The notes beneath the pieces were generated by a model. It ran no database searches. It was not told the origin of the DNA and was given only the letters and a program-made list of their open reading frames with translations. Positions 1-7,623 of a stretch of 32,195 nt of DNA are shown one piece after another. The stretch's first letter is position 1; every line of letters begins with the position of its first letter. A program made the position numbers and the translations under genes. This stretch comes from Acidocella sp. (GTDB lineage Bacteria > Pseudomonadota > Alphaproteobacteria > Acetobacterales > Acetobacteraceae). The stretch is from the NCBI GenBank assembly GCA_029077825.1, contig JAQNCT010000024.1:1-32195 (forward strand), written 5' to 3'.

Positions 1-523
1 GGCGGGGGGCATAGGTTTTTGGGTCCTCGGCAATTAGCAGCGGGTTGGAAATTGCCCCCTTGGCGGCGCGGGCTGCGTAATTGATGTAGTGCGCGTGGTC
101 AGCCGCGTAGGGAAAATTATTACCAGCACCGGCGGTGCGCATGACATATGAGATAAATGCCGCTGACCAGGCGTATTGGCCGTTGAGCGCAACCGGAAAC
201 ACTTGGCCCTGCGCGTTATGTTTGCCGGTAAAGCCGTTATCGGAGTCATTGGCGTTCAGCCCCTCCCACCAGTATTCGCCAATGCGCTGCCATAGGCCGG
301 GCTGGCGTTCAGCCATGGTGGTGCTGGTTTGCACGTAGCCAGCATCATTATCATCATCCACCCGCATGCCAAATAGCCGCCATTCATCCATGGCGATGGC
401 CACGGCATCTTGCCGGGAAAATACCTCGTAGGGCTTTTGCGCAAACGGTGGCGCGTGGCGGTTGGTTGCGCAACCGCCCATGGTGAGCGTGAGGCTGACC
501 AATGCGGCTGCGTAATATCGCAA
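1..523 (-). CDS. DUF2272 domain lipoprotein (C-terminus beyond window)
   Basis: I read this gene on the minus strand from a TTG at 523-521 that directly follows the mtnA stop TGA (526-524). The first 18 residues form a lipoprotein signal: MRYY, a hydrophobic stretch, then lipobox TMGGC with the lipidated Cys at residue 18. An envelope-anchored protein is therefore predicted. Downstream are EYWWEGLN, then WSAAFISYVMRTAGAG and FPYAADHAHYI, the conserved core I recognise as DUF2272, an uncharacterised family whose Trp/Ser-rich core resembles amidase or peptidase-like folds. About 174 codons are present and the 3' end lies outside the window. The gene is the last visible member of a minus-strand operon. 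The function is unknown. The TTG start is inferred from the continuous frame and the signal peptide, since no ATG gives a complete signal; the ATG 14 codons later would destroy the hydrophobic segment. Confidence 0.8.
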   Translation of the reverse strand, partial: MRYYAAALVSLTLTMGGCATNRHAPPFAQKPYEVFSRQDAVAIAMDEWRLFGMRVDDDNDAGYVQTSTTMAERQPGLWQRIGEYWWEGLNANDSDNGFTGKHNAQGQVFPVALNGQYAWSAAFISYVMRTAGAGNNFPYAADHAHYINYAARAAKGAISNPLLIAEDPKTYAPR

Positions 524-1612
524 TCAGGCGGTCTCGTGGAACATTTCGGCCAGTGCGGCTTCATTGGCACTGCACAGCCCGCGTTCGGTGATCAGACCAG
601 AGACCAGCCGCGCCGGGGTGACATCGAAAGCCGGGTTAGCGGCAGGGCTGTCTTTCGGCACAATACGAATGGTGGCGATGGAGCCATCCATGGCGCGGCC
701 TGTCATGGTGGTAACCTCGCTTTGGGCGCGTTCCTCGATGGGAATATCGGAAAGCCCATCACTGATCGTCCAGTCGATAGTGGAAGACGGCAAAGCCACC
801 CAGAAAGGCACGCCGTTATCGCGAGCGGCCAGAGCTTTAAGGTAGGTGCCAATTTTGTTGGCAACATCACCGCTGCGGGTTACACGGTCAGTGCCGACGA
901 TCACCAAATCCACATCGCCACGCTGCATCAAATGCCCGCCGGCATTATCGGCGATCACGGTATGCGGCACGCCATGTTTGCCAAGTTCCCAGGCGGTGAG
1001 TGAGGCGCCTTGGTTGCGCGGGCGGGTTTCCTCAACCCACACATGCACGTCGATCCCTTTGTCAAACGCCATATAAATTGGCGCCAATGCGGTGCCCCAA
1101 TCGACAGTGGCGATCCATCCGGCGTTGCAATGGGTGAGAATATTAACGCGCCGGCCATTGGTAGCGCGGGCTTCGATGAGCGGGAGGCCGTGGCGGCCGA
1201 TAGCGGCGTTGGTGGCGACATCATCATCACAAATGGCAGCTGCCTCGGCGTAGGCGGCAACAGTGCGGGCGTTGCCGCCGAGCGGGCGCAGATGTGCTTC
1301 CATCCGTGCCAGCGCCCAACGCAGGTTGATGGCGGTGGGCCGGGTGGCGCCCAGTGTTACGATGGCGTGGGACAAATTGGAGTCAGATGAATCAGTGCGC
1401 ATCGCCAGCGCCACACCATAGGCAGCCGAGGCGCCGATGAGCGGAGCGCCGCGCACCAGCATGGCTTTAATGGCGTGCGCCATCGCCTCCATAGAGGTAA
1501 GCCTTGGAATATCCAGCGCCCAGGGGAGTTTGGTTTGGTCAATAATCCGGACCGCCCAGCCATCAGTTTCATCCACCCAAATGGCGCGAAAGGGGGTGCC
1601 GTCTATCTTCAT
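524..1612 (-). CDS. mtnA: S-methyl-5-thioribose-1-phosphate isomerase
   Basis: The 362-residue protein matches the MtnA branch of the eIF2B-alpha-like isomerases. These convert 5-methylthioribose-1-phosphate to methylthioribulose-1-phosphate in methionine salvage, in the cytoplasm. Family marks include VRGAPLIG (53-60), NILTHCNAG with the catalytic Cys at 162, [10 protein letters not shown] (194-203) and IVGTDRV with the catalytic Asp at 242. The length is normal for the family. The gene lies 12 nt downstream of the UPF0262 gene and abuts the lipoprotein gene, consistent with one operon. No other methionine-salvage gene (mtnP, mtnK, mtnB) is in the window, so the partner enzymes must be elsewhere. 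The ATG has only a weak AGGA-type ribosome binding site about 10 nt upstream. Confidence 0.95.
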   Translation of the reverse strand: MKIDGTPFRAIWVDETDGWAVRIIDQTKLPWALDIPRLTSMEAMAHAIKAMLVRGAPLIGASAAYGVALAMRTDSSDSNLSHAIVTLGATRPTAINLRWALARMEAHLRPLGGNARTVAAYAEAAAICDDDVATNAAIGRHGLPLIEARATNGRRVNILTHCNAGWIATVDWGTALAPIYMAFDKGIDVHVWVEETRPRNQGASLTAWELGKHGVPHTVIADNAGGHLMQRGDVDLVIVGTDRVTRSGDVANKIGTYLKALAARDNGVPFWVALPSSTIDWTISDGLSDIPIEERAQSEVTTMTGRAMDGSIATIRIVPKDSPAANPAFDVTPARLVSGLITERGLCSANEAALAEMFHETA

Positions 1613-1624
1613 GGGTTCGAGATC

Positions 1625-2092
1625 CTATAGTTTTTGGTGCAACGCACACACCAGCGTGAATAGCCGCCGGGCGGTTGGAAAATCAATCACCACTTTGCCT
1701 TCAAGGCGCGCCAGCATCAGCTCTGCACCCTCATTATGAAGCCCGCGCCGGCCCATATCAATGGCTTGGATTTTCGCTTCACGCCCTTCTGCGATGGCGC
1801 CGGCGTAACTATCCAGCAGCATTTGATAATCTTTGATGAGCATTTTGAACGGCCCCATGGCCAGGACAATGGCTTGCAACGGGGTTTCGGCGGTATCACG
1901 GATGTCAAACACCATCCGGCCTTCTTGGATGGATAGATGCAAAATGCTCTCAAGCTCAGGGTGGTTGACCGGTGAAAATTCATTCTCTGATTCTAAGTCA
2001 GCGACAGCCTGTGCGCGGTCAGCTTCCTGCAAGGCTGACAGCCGGTGCAACGCCTCACCACCGAGGATTACCTTGGTCAGCCTGCCGGTCAA
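1625..2092 (-). CDS. UPF0262 family protein
   Basis: This is a conserved alphaproteobacterial protein of unknown function, recognised by RLTKVIL near the N-terminus, LHLSIQEGRMVFDIR, IKDYQML, AIDMGRRGLHNEGAELM and the C-terminal IDFPTARRLFTLVCALH. I choose a TTG start at 2092-2090, giving 155 residues. It overlaps the DUF983 stop codon as TTGA, has a GAGG ribosome binding site 7 nt upstream, and begins just where UPF0262 proteins usually begin. The frame stays open further upstream, but that part overlaps the DUF983 coding region and reads as its shadow. Translational coupling to the upstream gene is expected. Confidence 0.85.
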   Translation of the reverse strand: MTGRLTKVILGGEALHRLSALQEADRAQAVADLESENEFSPVNHPELESILHLSIQEGRMVFDIRDTAETPLQAIVLAMGPFKMLIKDYQMLLDSYAGAIAEGREAKIQAIDMGRRGLHNEGAELMLARLEGKVVIDFPTARRLFTLVCALHQKL

Positions 2093-2526
2093 TTCAGTAC
2101 CTCGCGCTTGAGGCCCAGCTTTAAGAGGATACCGATGGTGGCTCCCTTCGCCATGCGCAATGCAACCATGCAAACACCAACCAGCGCTACCAGCATAGCG
2201 CCATACTCATAAGCGCTTGGTTGCCAGCCATACCTGAAAATTAACACAACGATAAAGGCCAGAAAATGCAAAATAACAAACATGGCGATATAGGGCGGGG
2301 CATCATCTGCGGGCATATCACCCAATGGCGCATCACAGGATGAGCAAACTGGGTGGACTTTCAAATAACCATTAAAAATGGGGGCCTTTGCGCAGCGTGG
2401 GCAAATGCAGCGGGTGCCGCGCCAGATGGTGGTTCCCCAGCTTGGCATATTGGTTTCAGGCGCGCTGGTGCCGGGCGGTGGCCAGATGTCAGGCGCTTCG
2501 ATAAATCTGTTGGGTGGCGCCGACAC
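2089..2526 (-). CDS. DUF983 zinc-ribbon membrane protein
   Basis: The 145-residue protein has a cytoplasmic-type N-terminal part with two CxxC pairs (CPRC at 42-45 and CSSC at 61-64), predicted to form a zinc ribbon. Two hydrophobic segments follow at about 77-97 and 108-125. This arrangement, with RCICPRC followed by a CxxC-APLGD block, is that of the DUF983 family common in alphaproteobacteria, whose role is unknown. The start is GTG at 2526-2524 with a strong GAGGAG ribosome binding site 6 nt upstream. It is the first gene of the minus-strand operon and is divergent from prpD across 154 bp. The family call is well supported by the motif order; no biochemical function can be assigned. Confidence 0.85.
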   Translation of the reverse strand: MSAPPNRFIEAPDIWPPPGTSAPETNMPSWGTTIWRGTRCICPRCAKAPIFNGYLKVHPVCSSCDAPLGDMPADDAPPYIAMFVILHFLAFIVVLIFRYGWQPSAYEYGAMLVALVGVCMVALRMAKGATIGILLKLGLKREVLN

Positions 2527-2582
2527 TTAACTCTCCTCAATGATGTGGCTGCATTAGCCTCCTGAATTACAGAAAATTCAAG

Positions 2583-2597
2583 CCAACAATATGTTGG
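2583..2597. promoter_or_regulatory. candidate operator palindrome between DUF983 and prpD
   Basis: CCAACA-ATA-TGTTGG is a perfect inverted repeat with 6-bp arms and a 3-bp spacer. It sits in the divergent intergenic region, 27 bp before a TTGACA hexamer that may be the prpD -35 element. Position and symmetry suit a dimeric regulator. The regulator is not encoded in the window. This is a prediction only. Confidence 0.3.
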
Positions 2598-2623
2598 AAG
2601 GCCAGCAACACGGCGAATGCGTA

Positions 2624-2652
2624 TTGACATTGCAGGGATTTTAAGCGCGGTA
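2624..2652 (+). promoter_or_regulatory. possible prpD promoter
   Basis: A consensus TTGACA lies at 2624-2629. The -10 region at the expected spacing is poor (around GCGGTA/GGTACT). A short hairpin CGCGG-TACT-CCGCG (2646-2659) overlaps the expected start region and could act in the leader. The ribosome binding site AAAGGA is at 2667-2672. Confidence 0.3.
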
Positions 2653-2680
2653 CTCCGCGTAGTTACAAAGGAAATAAGCC

Positions 2681-4180
2681 ATGCAAAATCACGATTTAAA
2701 AGTTTACCCATCGAAAATAGCGCTGAAGCGCGAGGACCAGTTGGCATGGAAAATTGCCGGCGTGGCGGCTGATAAGGTGGCGGTTGAAAAAGATGTCACT
2801 GCGATGATCATCAATCGCATCATTGATAACGCCTCAGTGGCGATTGCTTCGGTGAACCGTAGCGCGCCCACCTCGGCACGCGGCATGGCGTTGGGTCATA
2901 CCCGCAAAAGCGGTGCCACAGTGTTTGGTGTGCCAGGGCGTATCACGGTCAGCCCGGAATGGGCGGCATGGGCGAATGGCACGGCGGTGCGCGAACTTGA
3001 TTATCATGATACGTTTTTGGCGGCGGATTATTCCCACCCGGGCGATAATATTCCCCCCATTCTGGCGGTTGGTCAGACCATGGAACGCTCTGGCAAGGAT
3101 TTAATTCGCGGCATTGCCACCGGTTATGAAATTCAGGTCGATCTAGTGAAGGCGATTTGCCTGCATGAGCATAAAATCGATCATATCGCGCATCTCTGCC
3201 CGGCCCAGGCGGCGGGCATTGGCACACTGCTGGGCTTGAAGCAGGATATTATATACCAGGCCGTGCAACAGGCCGTGCATGTTTCGTTCACCACCCGGCA
3301 ATCGCGCAAGGGCGAAATTTCTTCCTGGAAAGCGTTTGCACCGGCGCATGCTGGCAAGCTCGCCATTGAGGCCGTTGACCGTGCGATGCGCGGCGAGGGG
3401 GCACCGAGCCCGGTTTATGAGGGTGAGGATTCTGTTGTCGCTTGGATGCTTGATGGCAAGGATGCGCTGTATCACGTGCCGCTACCCGCCCCTGGCGAAG
3501 CCAAGCGCGCGATCATGGATACCTTCACCAAGGAACACTCAGCCGAGTATCAGTCGCAGGCGTTGATTGATCTGGCGTTCCGGATGCGCGCCCAGATTGA
3601 TAATTTTGACGCCATCGAGAAGATCATCATCCATACTTCGCATCATACGCACTATGTGATCGGCACCGGCGCCAACGACCCACAGAAGATGGACCCGAAA
3701 GCCAGCCGCGAGACGCTGGATCATTCGATCATGTATATCTTCGCGGTGGCCTTGCAGGATGGCTTCTGGAATCATGAGACCAGCTACGCGCCTAAGCGCG
3801 CCGGCCGTGCCGACACGGTGAGACTGTGGCACAAGGTGGAGACCAAGGAAGACCCGGAATGGACGCGCCGCTACCATACGCTGGATATTAACGACAAAGC
3901 CTTCGGCGCCCGGATTGAAATTCAATTCAAAGACGGCGCAACCCTGGTGGATGAAATGGCGGTGGCCAATGCCCACCCGCTGGGTGCTAAACCGTTTGTG
4001 CTGGCTGATTATATCCATAAGTTCCAGAGCATCACCGACGGCATCATCTCAACCCGGGAGAGCAACCGCTTTTTGGAAGCCGCGCAGAACCTTCCGCGAT
4101 TGGCGAAGGGTGAGCTTGGCCAGCTTAATGTGGCTTTGCCAGCTGGTGCACTTGACGAGTCTAAGTCTGGGATTTTCTAA
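2681..4180 (+). CDS. prpD: 2-methylcitrate dehydratase (MmgE/PrpD family)
   Basis: The 499-residue protein is a member of the cofactor-independent MmgE/PrpD family. It matches along its whole length, including [36 protein letters not shown] and [13 protein letters not shown]. PrpD dehydrates 2-methylcitrate to 2-methyl-cis-aconitate in propionyl-CoA breakdown, in the cytoplasm. The start ATG at 2681 has AAAGGA upstream. prpC (methylcitrate synthase) follows 80 bp downstream on the same strand, which supports the PrpD assignment over other MmgE/PrpD members. The usual neighbours prpB, prpR and acnD/prpF are not here; a prpB-type gene is 12 kb away. Regulation may involve the palindrome at 2583-2597. 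Confidence 0.92.
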   Translation: MQNHDLKVYPSKIALKREDQLAWKIAGVAADKVAVEKDVTAMIINRIIDNASVAIASVNRSAPTSARGMALGHTRKSGATVFGVPGRITVSPEWAAWANGTAVRELDYHDTFLAADYSHPGDNIPPILAVGQTMERSGKDLIRGIATGYEIQVDLVKAICLHEHKIDHIAHLCPAQAAGIGTLLGLKQDIIYQAVQQAVHVSFTTRQSRKGEISSWKAFAPAHAGKLAIEAVDRAMRGEGAPSPVYEGEDSVVAWMLDGKDALYHVPLPAPGEAKRAIMDTFTKEHSAEYQSQALIDLAFRMRAQIDNFDAIEKIIIHTSHHTHYVIGTGANDPQKMDPKASRETLDHSIMYIFAVALQDGFWNHETSYAPKRAGRADTVRLWHKVETKEDPEWTRRYHTLDINDKAFGARIEIQFKDGATLVDEMAVANAHPLGAKPFVLADYIHKFQSITDGIISTRESNRFLEAAQNLPRLAKGELGQLNVALPAGALDESKSGIF

Positions 4181-4193
4181 AGCCTGAACAATC

Positions 4194-4225
4194 ACAGCGC
4201 TGTATCCCTTGGGGTGCAGCGCTGC
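4194..4225 (+). repeat. paired CAGCGCTG palindromes between prpD and prpC
   Basis: The self-complementary octamer CAGCGCTG occurs twice in the 80-bp gap, at 4195-4202 and 4217-4224. The copies are separated by 14 bp and can pair with each other as a hairpin. No U-tract follows, so it is not a classical terminator. It might stabilise or process the prpD-prpC mRNA. Confidence 0.35.
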
Positions 4226-4260
4226 TGAAGTATCGATGCCTAATGTTAAGGGAGCGCGCT

Positions 4261-5463
4261 ATGAGCGAAAATACTCTGCCAAAGCCAAAAAAATCTGTTG
4301 CCTTGTCCGGCGTTACCGCCGGCAACACCGCGTTGTGCTCAGTGGGGCGGACCGGCAATGACCTGCATTACCGCGGCTACGATATTTTGGATTTTGCCGA
4401 AGTTAGTGAATTCGAGGAAATAGCGTATCTGCTGGTACATGGCAGCTTGCCAAGCCTGGTTGAGCTGAAGGCTTATAAAGCCAAGCTGCGTTCGCTGCGC
4501 GGCTTGCCTGCCGCCGCCAAATCGGTTCTGGAGGCGCTACCCGCCGCCAGCCATCCGATGGATGTGATGCGCACATATGTCTCAACACTGGGCTGCGTTT
4601 TGCCAGAAGCCCATGATCACAACCAGGCTGACGCGCGCGATATCGCCGACCGTCTGATGGCCTCGCTCGGCTCAGCTTTGCTTTATTGGTATCATTTTGC
4701 CAACAACGGTAAGCGCATCGATGTGATGACCGACGACGATACCATCGGTGGCCACTTCCTGCATTTGCTGCATGGCAAAGCGCCTTCGGCCTCCTGGGTG
4801 CGGGCAATGCACACCTCGCTGGTGCTTTATGCTGAGCATGAATTCAACGCCTCAACCTTCACCGCCCGGGTAATCGCCGGGACCGGCTCTGACTTTTATT
4901 CCGCCATAGCCGGGGCTATCGGGGCACTGCGTGGCCCAAAACATGGCGGCGCTAACGAACAGGCTTTTGAAATTCAGAAGCGCTATGCAACGCCTGATGA
5001 GGCGGAAGTGGATATCCGCCGCCGGGTGGAAGCTAGGGAAGTGGTGATAGGCTTTGGTCATCCAGTCTATACCATCTCGGACCCTCGCAACGTCGTGATC
5101 AAGCGCGTGGCGCGTCAACTCAGCGAGGAAGCTGGCAATCTCAGGATGTTCTCGATCGCGGAGCGACTTGAATCCGTGATGGCCGAGGTGAAGAAAATGT
5201 TCCCGAACCTCGATTGGTTCTCGGCGGTATCCTATCACATGATGGGTGTGCCGACTGCCATGTTTACGCCATTATTCGTCATCTCACGCACTTCAGGCTG
5301 GGGCGCGCATATTATTGAACAACGCATCGATGGAAAAATTATCCGCCCATCGGCAAATTATACCGGGCCAGAGAATCTGCAATTTGTTCCTATTCATGAA
5401 CGCCCGGAGCCTTCGCGCGCTATGTCGCATGCAATTTTCAACAGTGATATGCCGGTTAGCTGA
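4261..5463 (+). CDS. prpC: 2-methylcitrate synthase / citrate synthase family
   Basis: The 400-residue protein condenses propionyl-CoA with oxaloacetate to 2-methylcitrate (type I citrate synthase fold). Catalytic positions are visible: KHGGANE with His228, GFGHPVY with His267 and NLDWFSA with Asp318. [14 protein letters not shown] precedes the C-terminal RPSANYTGP, the form typical of PrpC and short citrate synthases. I start at ATG 4261, preceded by AAGGGAG; an ATG six codons earlier lacks a ribosome binding site. The prpD neighbour favours methylcitrate synthase over the TCA enzyme, although family members often accept both acyl-CoAs. No clear terminator follows. Confidence 0.92.
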   Translation: MSENTLPKPKKSVALSGVTAGNTALCSVGRTGNDLHYRGYDILDFAEVSEFEEIAYLLVHGSLPSLVELKAYKAKLRSLRGLPAAAKSVLEALPAASHPMDVMRTYVSTLGCVLPEAHDHNQADARDIADRLMASLGSALLYWYHFANNGKRIDVMTDDDTIGGHFLHLLHGKAPSASWVRAMHTSLVLYAEHEFNASTFTARVIAGTGSDFYSAIAGAIGALRGPKHGGANEQAFEIQKRYATPDEAEVDIRRRVEAREVVIGFGHPVYTISDPRNVVIKRVARQLSEEAGNLRMFSIAERLESVMAEVKKMFPNLDWFSAVSYHMMGVPTAMFTPLFVISRTSGWGAHIIEQRIDGKIIRPSANYTGPENLQFVPIHERPEPSRAMSHAIFNSDMPVS

Positions 5464-5877
5464 CGCTTAAAACACCGCGTGACGAATCGTTTTGATGGTT
5501 TTTTTGCACTGTGTGAAAAAAAATTGATTGAAAATGCGTCACACGTGCTGTTTTTTGTTGACGATACTATCAGAGAAGCGGAATAGCGATTCTTGCGTGC
5601 GTCGCGCGATTCGCGCCGCAACCGACTTACAACCGTATCGGTCAAGAGGCACCGCACGCGAATTAGGAAGGACGGTCATGGACCGTAACGTTGGAATACC
5701 CGAAAAACATCGCTTAGGCGATCAGATCGGCTCAAGGCTAGGACAACAAAAAACCGCATTTCAAACGTGCGGTGGCTGGACCATATCATCTGGCCTGCCG
5801 ATTTCGTCTTTGCTGCGGTGCGTCAACGTTATGCCGAAGCCAACTTTCTCCCACCCATGAGCGAAGGAGCAACCCTC
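5464..5877 (+). promoter_or_regulatory. long leader region of the H1-like gene
   Basis: This 414-bp gap is AT-rich in its first 120 bp, with A/T runs at about 5495-5525 and 5550-5557. A TTGACG at 5558-5563 with a weak hexamer GAATAG 17 bp later (5581-5586) is a possible promoter. The rest would be a leader of about 290 nt that contains one candidate upstream ORF (5678-5860). No RNA family is recognised in it. Confidence 0.3.
5678..5860 (+). CDS. candidate upstream ORF / small protein
   Basis: This 60-codon ORF begins at ATG 5678 with a good ribosome binding site AGGAAGGA (5665-5672, 5-nt spacing). It ends at TGA 5858-5860, just 3 nt before the AAGGAG that serves the H1-like gene. The stop also overlaps an in-frame ATG of that gene as ATGA (5857-5860). 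The protein (starting MDRNVGIPEKH) resembles nothing I recognise and has no domain or signal peptide. It may be a regulatory leader ORF, a real small protein, or chance. The evidence is only the ribosome binding site and the stop/start geometry. Confidence 0.25.
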   Translation: MDRNVGIPEKHRLGDQIGSRLGQQKTAFQTCGGWTISSGLPISSLLRCVNVMPKPTFSHP

Positions 5878-6429
5878 GTGACCATCGAAGATACTGATAC
5901 CCTGCGTGCCCAACCGCTGGCCGTAAAAGCGCCTGCGAAAAAAACCGCTGCCAAGAAGCCGGCTGCAAAAAAGCCTGCTGCAAAGAAAGCAGTTGCCAAA
6001 AAAGCGGCTGTGAAGAAACCGGCCGTTAAGAAAGCTGCGCCAAAGAAGGCCGCCGCGAAGAAGCCGGCTGCTAAAAAAGCTGCTGTGAAGAAAGCTGCGC
6101 CGAAGAAGGCCGCCGCCAAGAAGCCAGTCGCTAAAAAGGCTGTCGCCAAGAAACCAGTTGCCAAAAAAGCGGCTGTGAAGAAGGCCGCACCGAAGAAAGC
6201 TGCAGTGAAGAAGACTGCTGTGAAGAAGGCTGCACCGAAGAAAGCTGTTGCTAAAAAAGCAGCTCCCGCCAAAAAAGTCGCTGCCGCGAAGAAGCCGGCC
6301 GTCAAAAAAGCTGCCCCGAAAAAGGCTACAGCAAAACCGGCAGTTAAAAAGGTAGCTGTAAAAAAACCACGTAAGGCTAAAGTGCCGGAGCCGGTGATGA
6401 CCGCTCCTGCGCCCGAAACCATGAACTGA
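5878..6429 (+). CDS. histone H1-like lysine/alanine-rich DNA-binding protein
   Basis: After a short non-repetitive head (MTIEDTDTLRAQPLAV), the 183-residue protein is almost entirely AAKKPAAKK / VKKAAPKK / VAKKAAP repeats. It ends with PRKAKVPEPVM and an uncharged tail. This is the composition of bacterial histone H1-like/AlgP-type proteins, which bind DNA through a disordered, highly basic tail and condense the nucleoid. I choose GTG 5878 because AAGGAG (5864-5869) lies 8 nt upstream. An in-frame ATG at 5857 lies before that site and overlaps the candidate upstream ORF's stop, so a 190-residue form is possible. The DNA itself is repetitive, so copy number could vary by recombination. A terminator follows. 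Confidence 0.8.
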   Translation: MTIEDTDTLRAQPLAVKAPAKKTAAKKPAAKKPAAKKAVAKKAAVKKPAVKKAAPKKAAAKKPAAKKAAVKKAAPKKAAAKKPVAKKAVAKKPVAKKAAVKKAAPKKAAVKKTAVKKAAPKKAVAKKAAPAKKVAAAKKPAVKKAAPKKATAKPAVKKVAVKKPRKAKVPEPVMTAPAPETMN

Positions 6430-6474
6430 GGTTTCGAACGCCTTTACCTGATTTTTGACAGGTTAAAATCTAAG

Positions 6475-6503
6475 TGCAGGCGCCATAAACGCCTGCATTT
6501 TTT
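6475..6503 (+). terminator. Rho-independent terminator after the H1-like gene
   Basis: An 8-bp stem TGCAGGCG / CGCCTGCA (6475-6482 and 6490-6497) with a 7-nt loop is followed by six T. It ends the H1-like transcript and lies 15 bp before the nudC 3' end of the opposite strand. Confidence 0.85.
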
Positions 6504-6510
6504 ATTGGGT

Positions 6511-6542
6511 AAGCCAGTCATTGATCAAGCCAGTCATTGATC
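6511..6542. repeat. 16-bp perfect tandem duplication at the nudC 3' end
   Basis: AAGCCAGTCATTGATC occurs twice back to back (6511-6526 and 6527-6542), across the nudC stop codon. Removing one copy gives a reading frame ending DWLTQ with a TAA at 6504-6502; the present frame ends DWLDQ with TGA at 6520-6518. Confidence 0.9.
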
Positions 6543-7468
6543 AGGCGGCGGGCGATTGAATCATGGCGTGGCAGGCTAAAGCCAAGTGCGGCACGGTTGG
6601 CGATGTCAGCGCGGGTGAACCAGCGCGCACTGCGCATTTCAGTTGTTTCAAGCGTAATTTCCTCAGTAAGTGCGGTGGCATAATAGCCCAGCATGAGCGA
6701 GGCGGGGAACGGCCATGGCTGGCTGGAATGGTAGCGCACGTTTGCCACGCGCACCCCAACCTCTTCAAACACCTCGCGCTTTACAGCATCTTCCAGGTTT
6801 TCCCCAGGTTCTACAAAGCCTGCCAAGGTTGAAAAAAGATTCCGTTCAATGGGGAATTTAAGCGACTGGCCGAGTAATATTTTATCCTGCTTGGCAACCA
6901 GCATGATCACCGCGGGGTCAGTGCGCGGGAAATGGTCAGTGCTGCATTGGCTGCACTGTAGCACATAGCCACCGCGCACCGGCACGTTGGCACCGCCGCA
7001 CACTGAGCAGAATTTGGTTTTGGCATGCCAGTGCAGCATGGCGCGGGCGGTGGCCAAAATGGTGGCATCATCCGAGGGCAATATGCCGGTGATTTGCCGC
7101 ATGTCTGTGAAAGGGGCATCCGGGAGGGTGAGTGCCTCATGCGGATTTTCGATTGCTGAGACATCAATGGCAAAAATCGGGACACCATGTTGCAGGCCTA
7201 AAAATATTGCCGGCGCGCAGACGTCTGGCAGCGCCGCCAGGATAGCTTGCGGGGTTTTGGCCTCAAGTCCGTTGACCAATGTTTTACCCTGCCAGAAAAC
7301 CGCAAAGCGGCTTGCAGGGTGGTTTAGGGCGGCGGTGATCCACGCGGTATCTTCGCGTTTATGGGCCGCGCGGTCGAGCGAGCCGCCGGTGTAGGGATTG
7401 GGCCGGGATGAAGTGATGTGATCCATATCTGAAAATCGCATGGCGGGGCTGGGGGGGCAACCTTGCAT
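6518..7468 (-). CDS. nudC: NAD+ diphosphatase / RNA deNADding Nudix hydrolase
   Basis: NudC hydrolyses NAD(H) to NMN(H) and AMP and can remove NAD caps from RNA. The 316-residue protein shows the zinc ribbon CSVC (154-157) with CSQC (172-175). A Nudix box runs from about 217 (GFVEPGE, then REVFEEVGV), and the NudC-specific SQPWPFPAS is at 249-257. The N-terminal NUDIX-like domain precedes these. The start is uncertain: ATG 7468 gives the listed length, while ATGs at 7441 and 7426 are alternatives and none has a good ribosome binding site. The gene is divergent from the 4.5S RNA/dnaX unit. A 16-bp tandem duplication has rewritten its last codons without changing its length. Confidence 0.93.
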   Translation of the reverse strand: MQGCPPSPAMRFSDMDHITSSRPNPYTGGSLDRAAHKREDTAWITAALNHPASRFAVFWQGKTLVNGLEAKTPQAILAALPDVCAPAIFLGLQHGVPIFAIDVSAIENPHEALTLPDAPFTDMRQITGILPSDDATILATARAMLHWHAKTKFCSVCGGANVPVRGGYVLQCSQCSTDHFPRTDPAVIMLVAKQDKILLGQSLKFPIERNLFSTLAGFVEPGENLEDAVKREVFEEVGVRVANVRYHSSQPWPFPASLMLGYYATALTEEITLETTEMRSARWFTRADIANRAALGFSLPRHDSIARRLINDWLDQ

Positions 7469-7494
7469 CGGGCGCTCAAAGCGGGGATAAACGG

Positions 7495-7596
7495 GGTGGG
7501 AGGTCGGCGGCGGACATGTGCCTCGCCAACCCGGTCAGGGCCGGAAGGCAGCAGCCGCAACGAGTTTCCATATGGGTCGATGTCCGGCCTCCCACC
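7495..7596 (+). ncRNA. ffs: 4.5S RNA (bacterial small SRP RNA)
   Basis: The SRP RNA apical domain is unmistakable: GGTCAGGGCCGGAAGGCAGC (7533-7552) contains the GGAA-type tetraloop and the asymmetric internal loop that bind Ffh. The ends pair: GGTGGGAGG (7495-7503) with CCTCCCACC (7588-7596). This gives a single hairpin of about 102 nt, the short alphaproteobacterial form without an Alu domain. It lies just upstream of dnaX, a common arrangement. Confidence 0.95.
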
Positions 7597-7623
7597 TATT
7601 TCACAAAGGTAGTTTGGCGCCGC

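Noticed and set aside
5829-6422. 197-codon antisense ORF over the H1-like gene
   Set aside because: Its Ala/Phe-only repeats are the complement of the Lys/Ala codons on the plus strand; it has no independent start signal.
7516-7623. Upstream extension of dnaX
   Set aside because: These codons fall inside the 4.5S RNA and have no similarity to DnaX N-termini.
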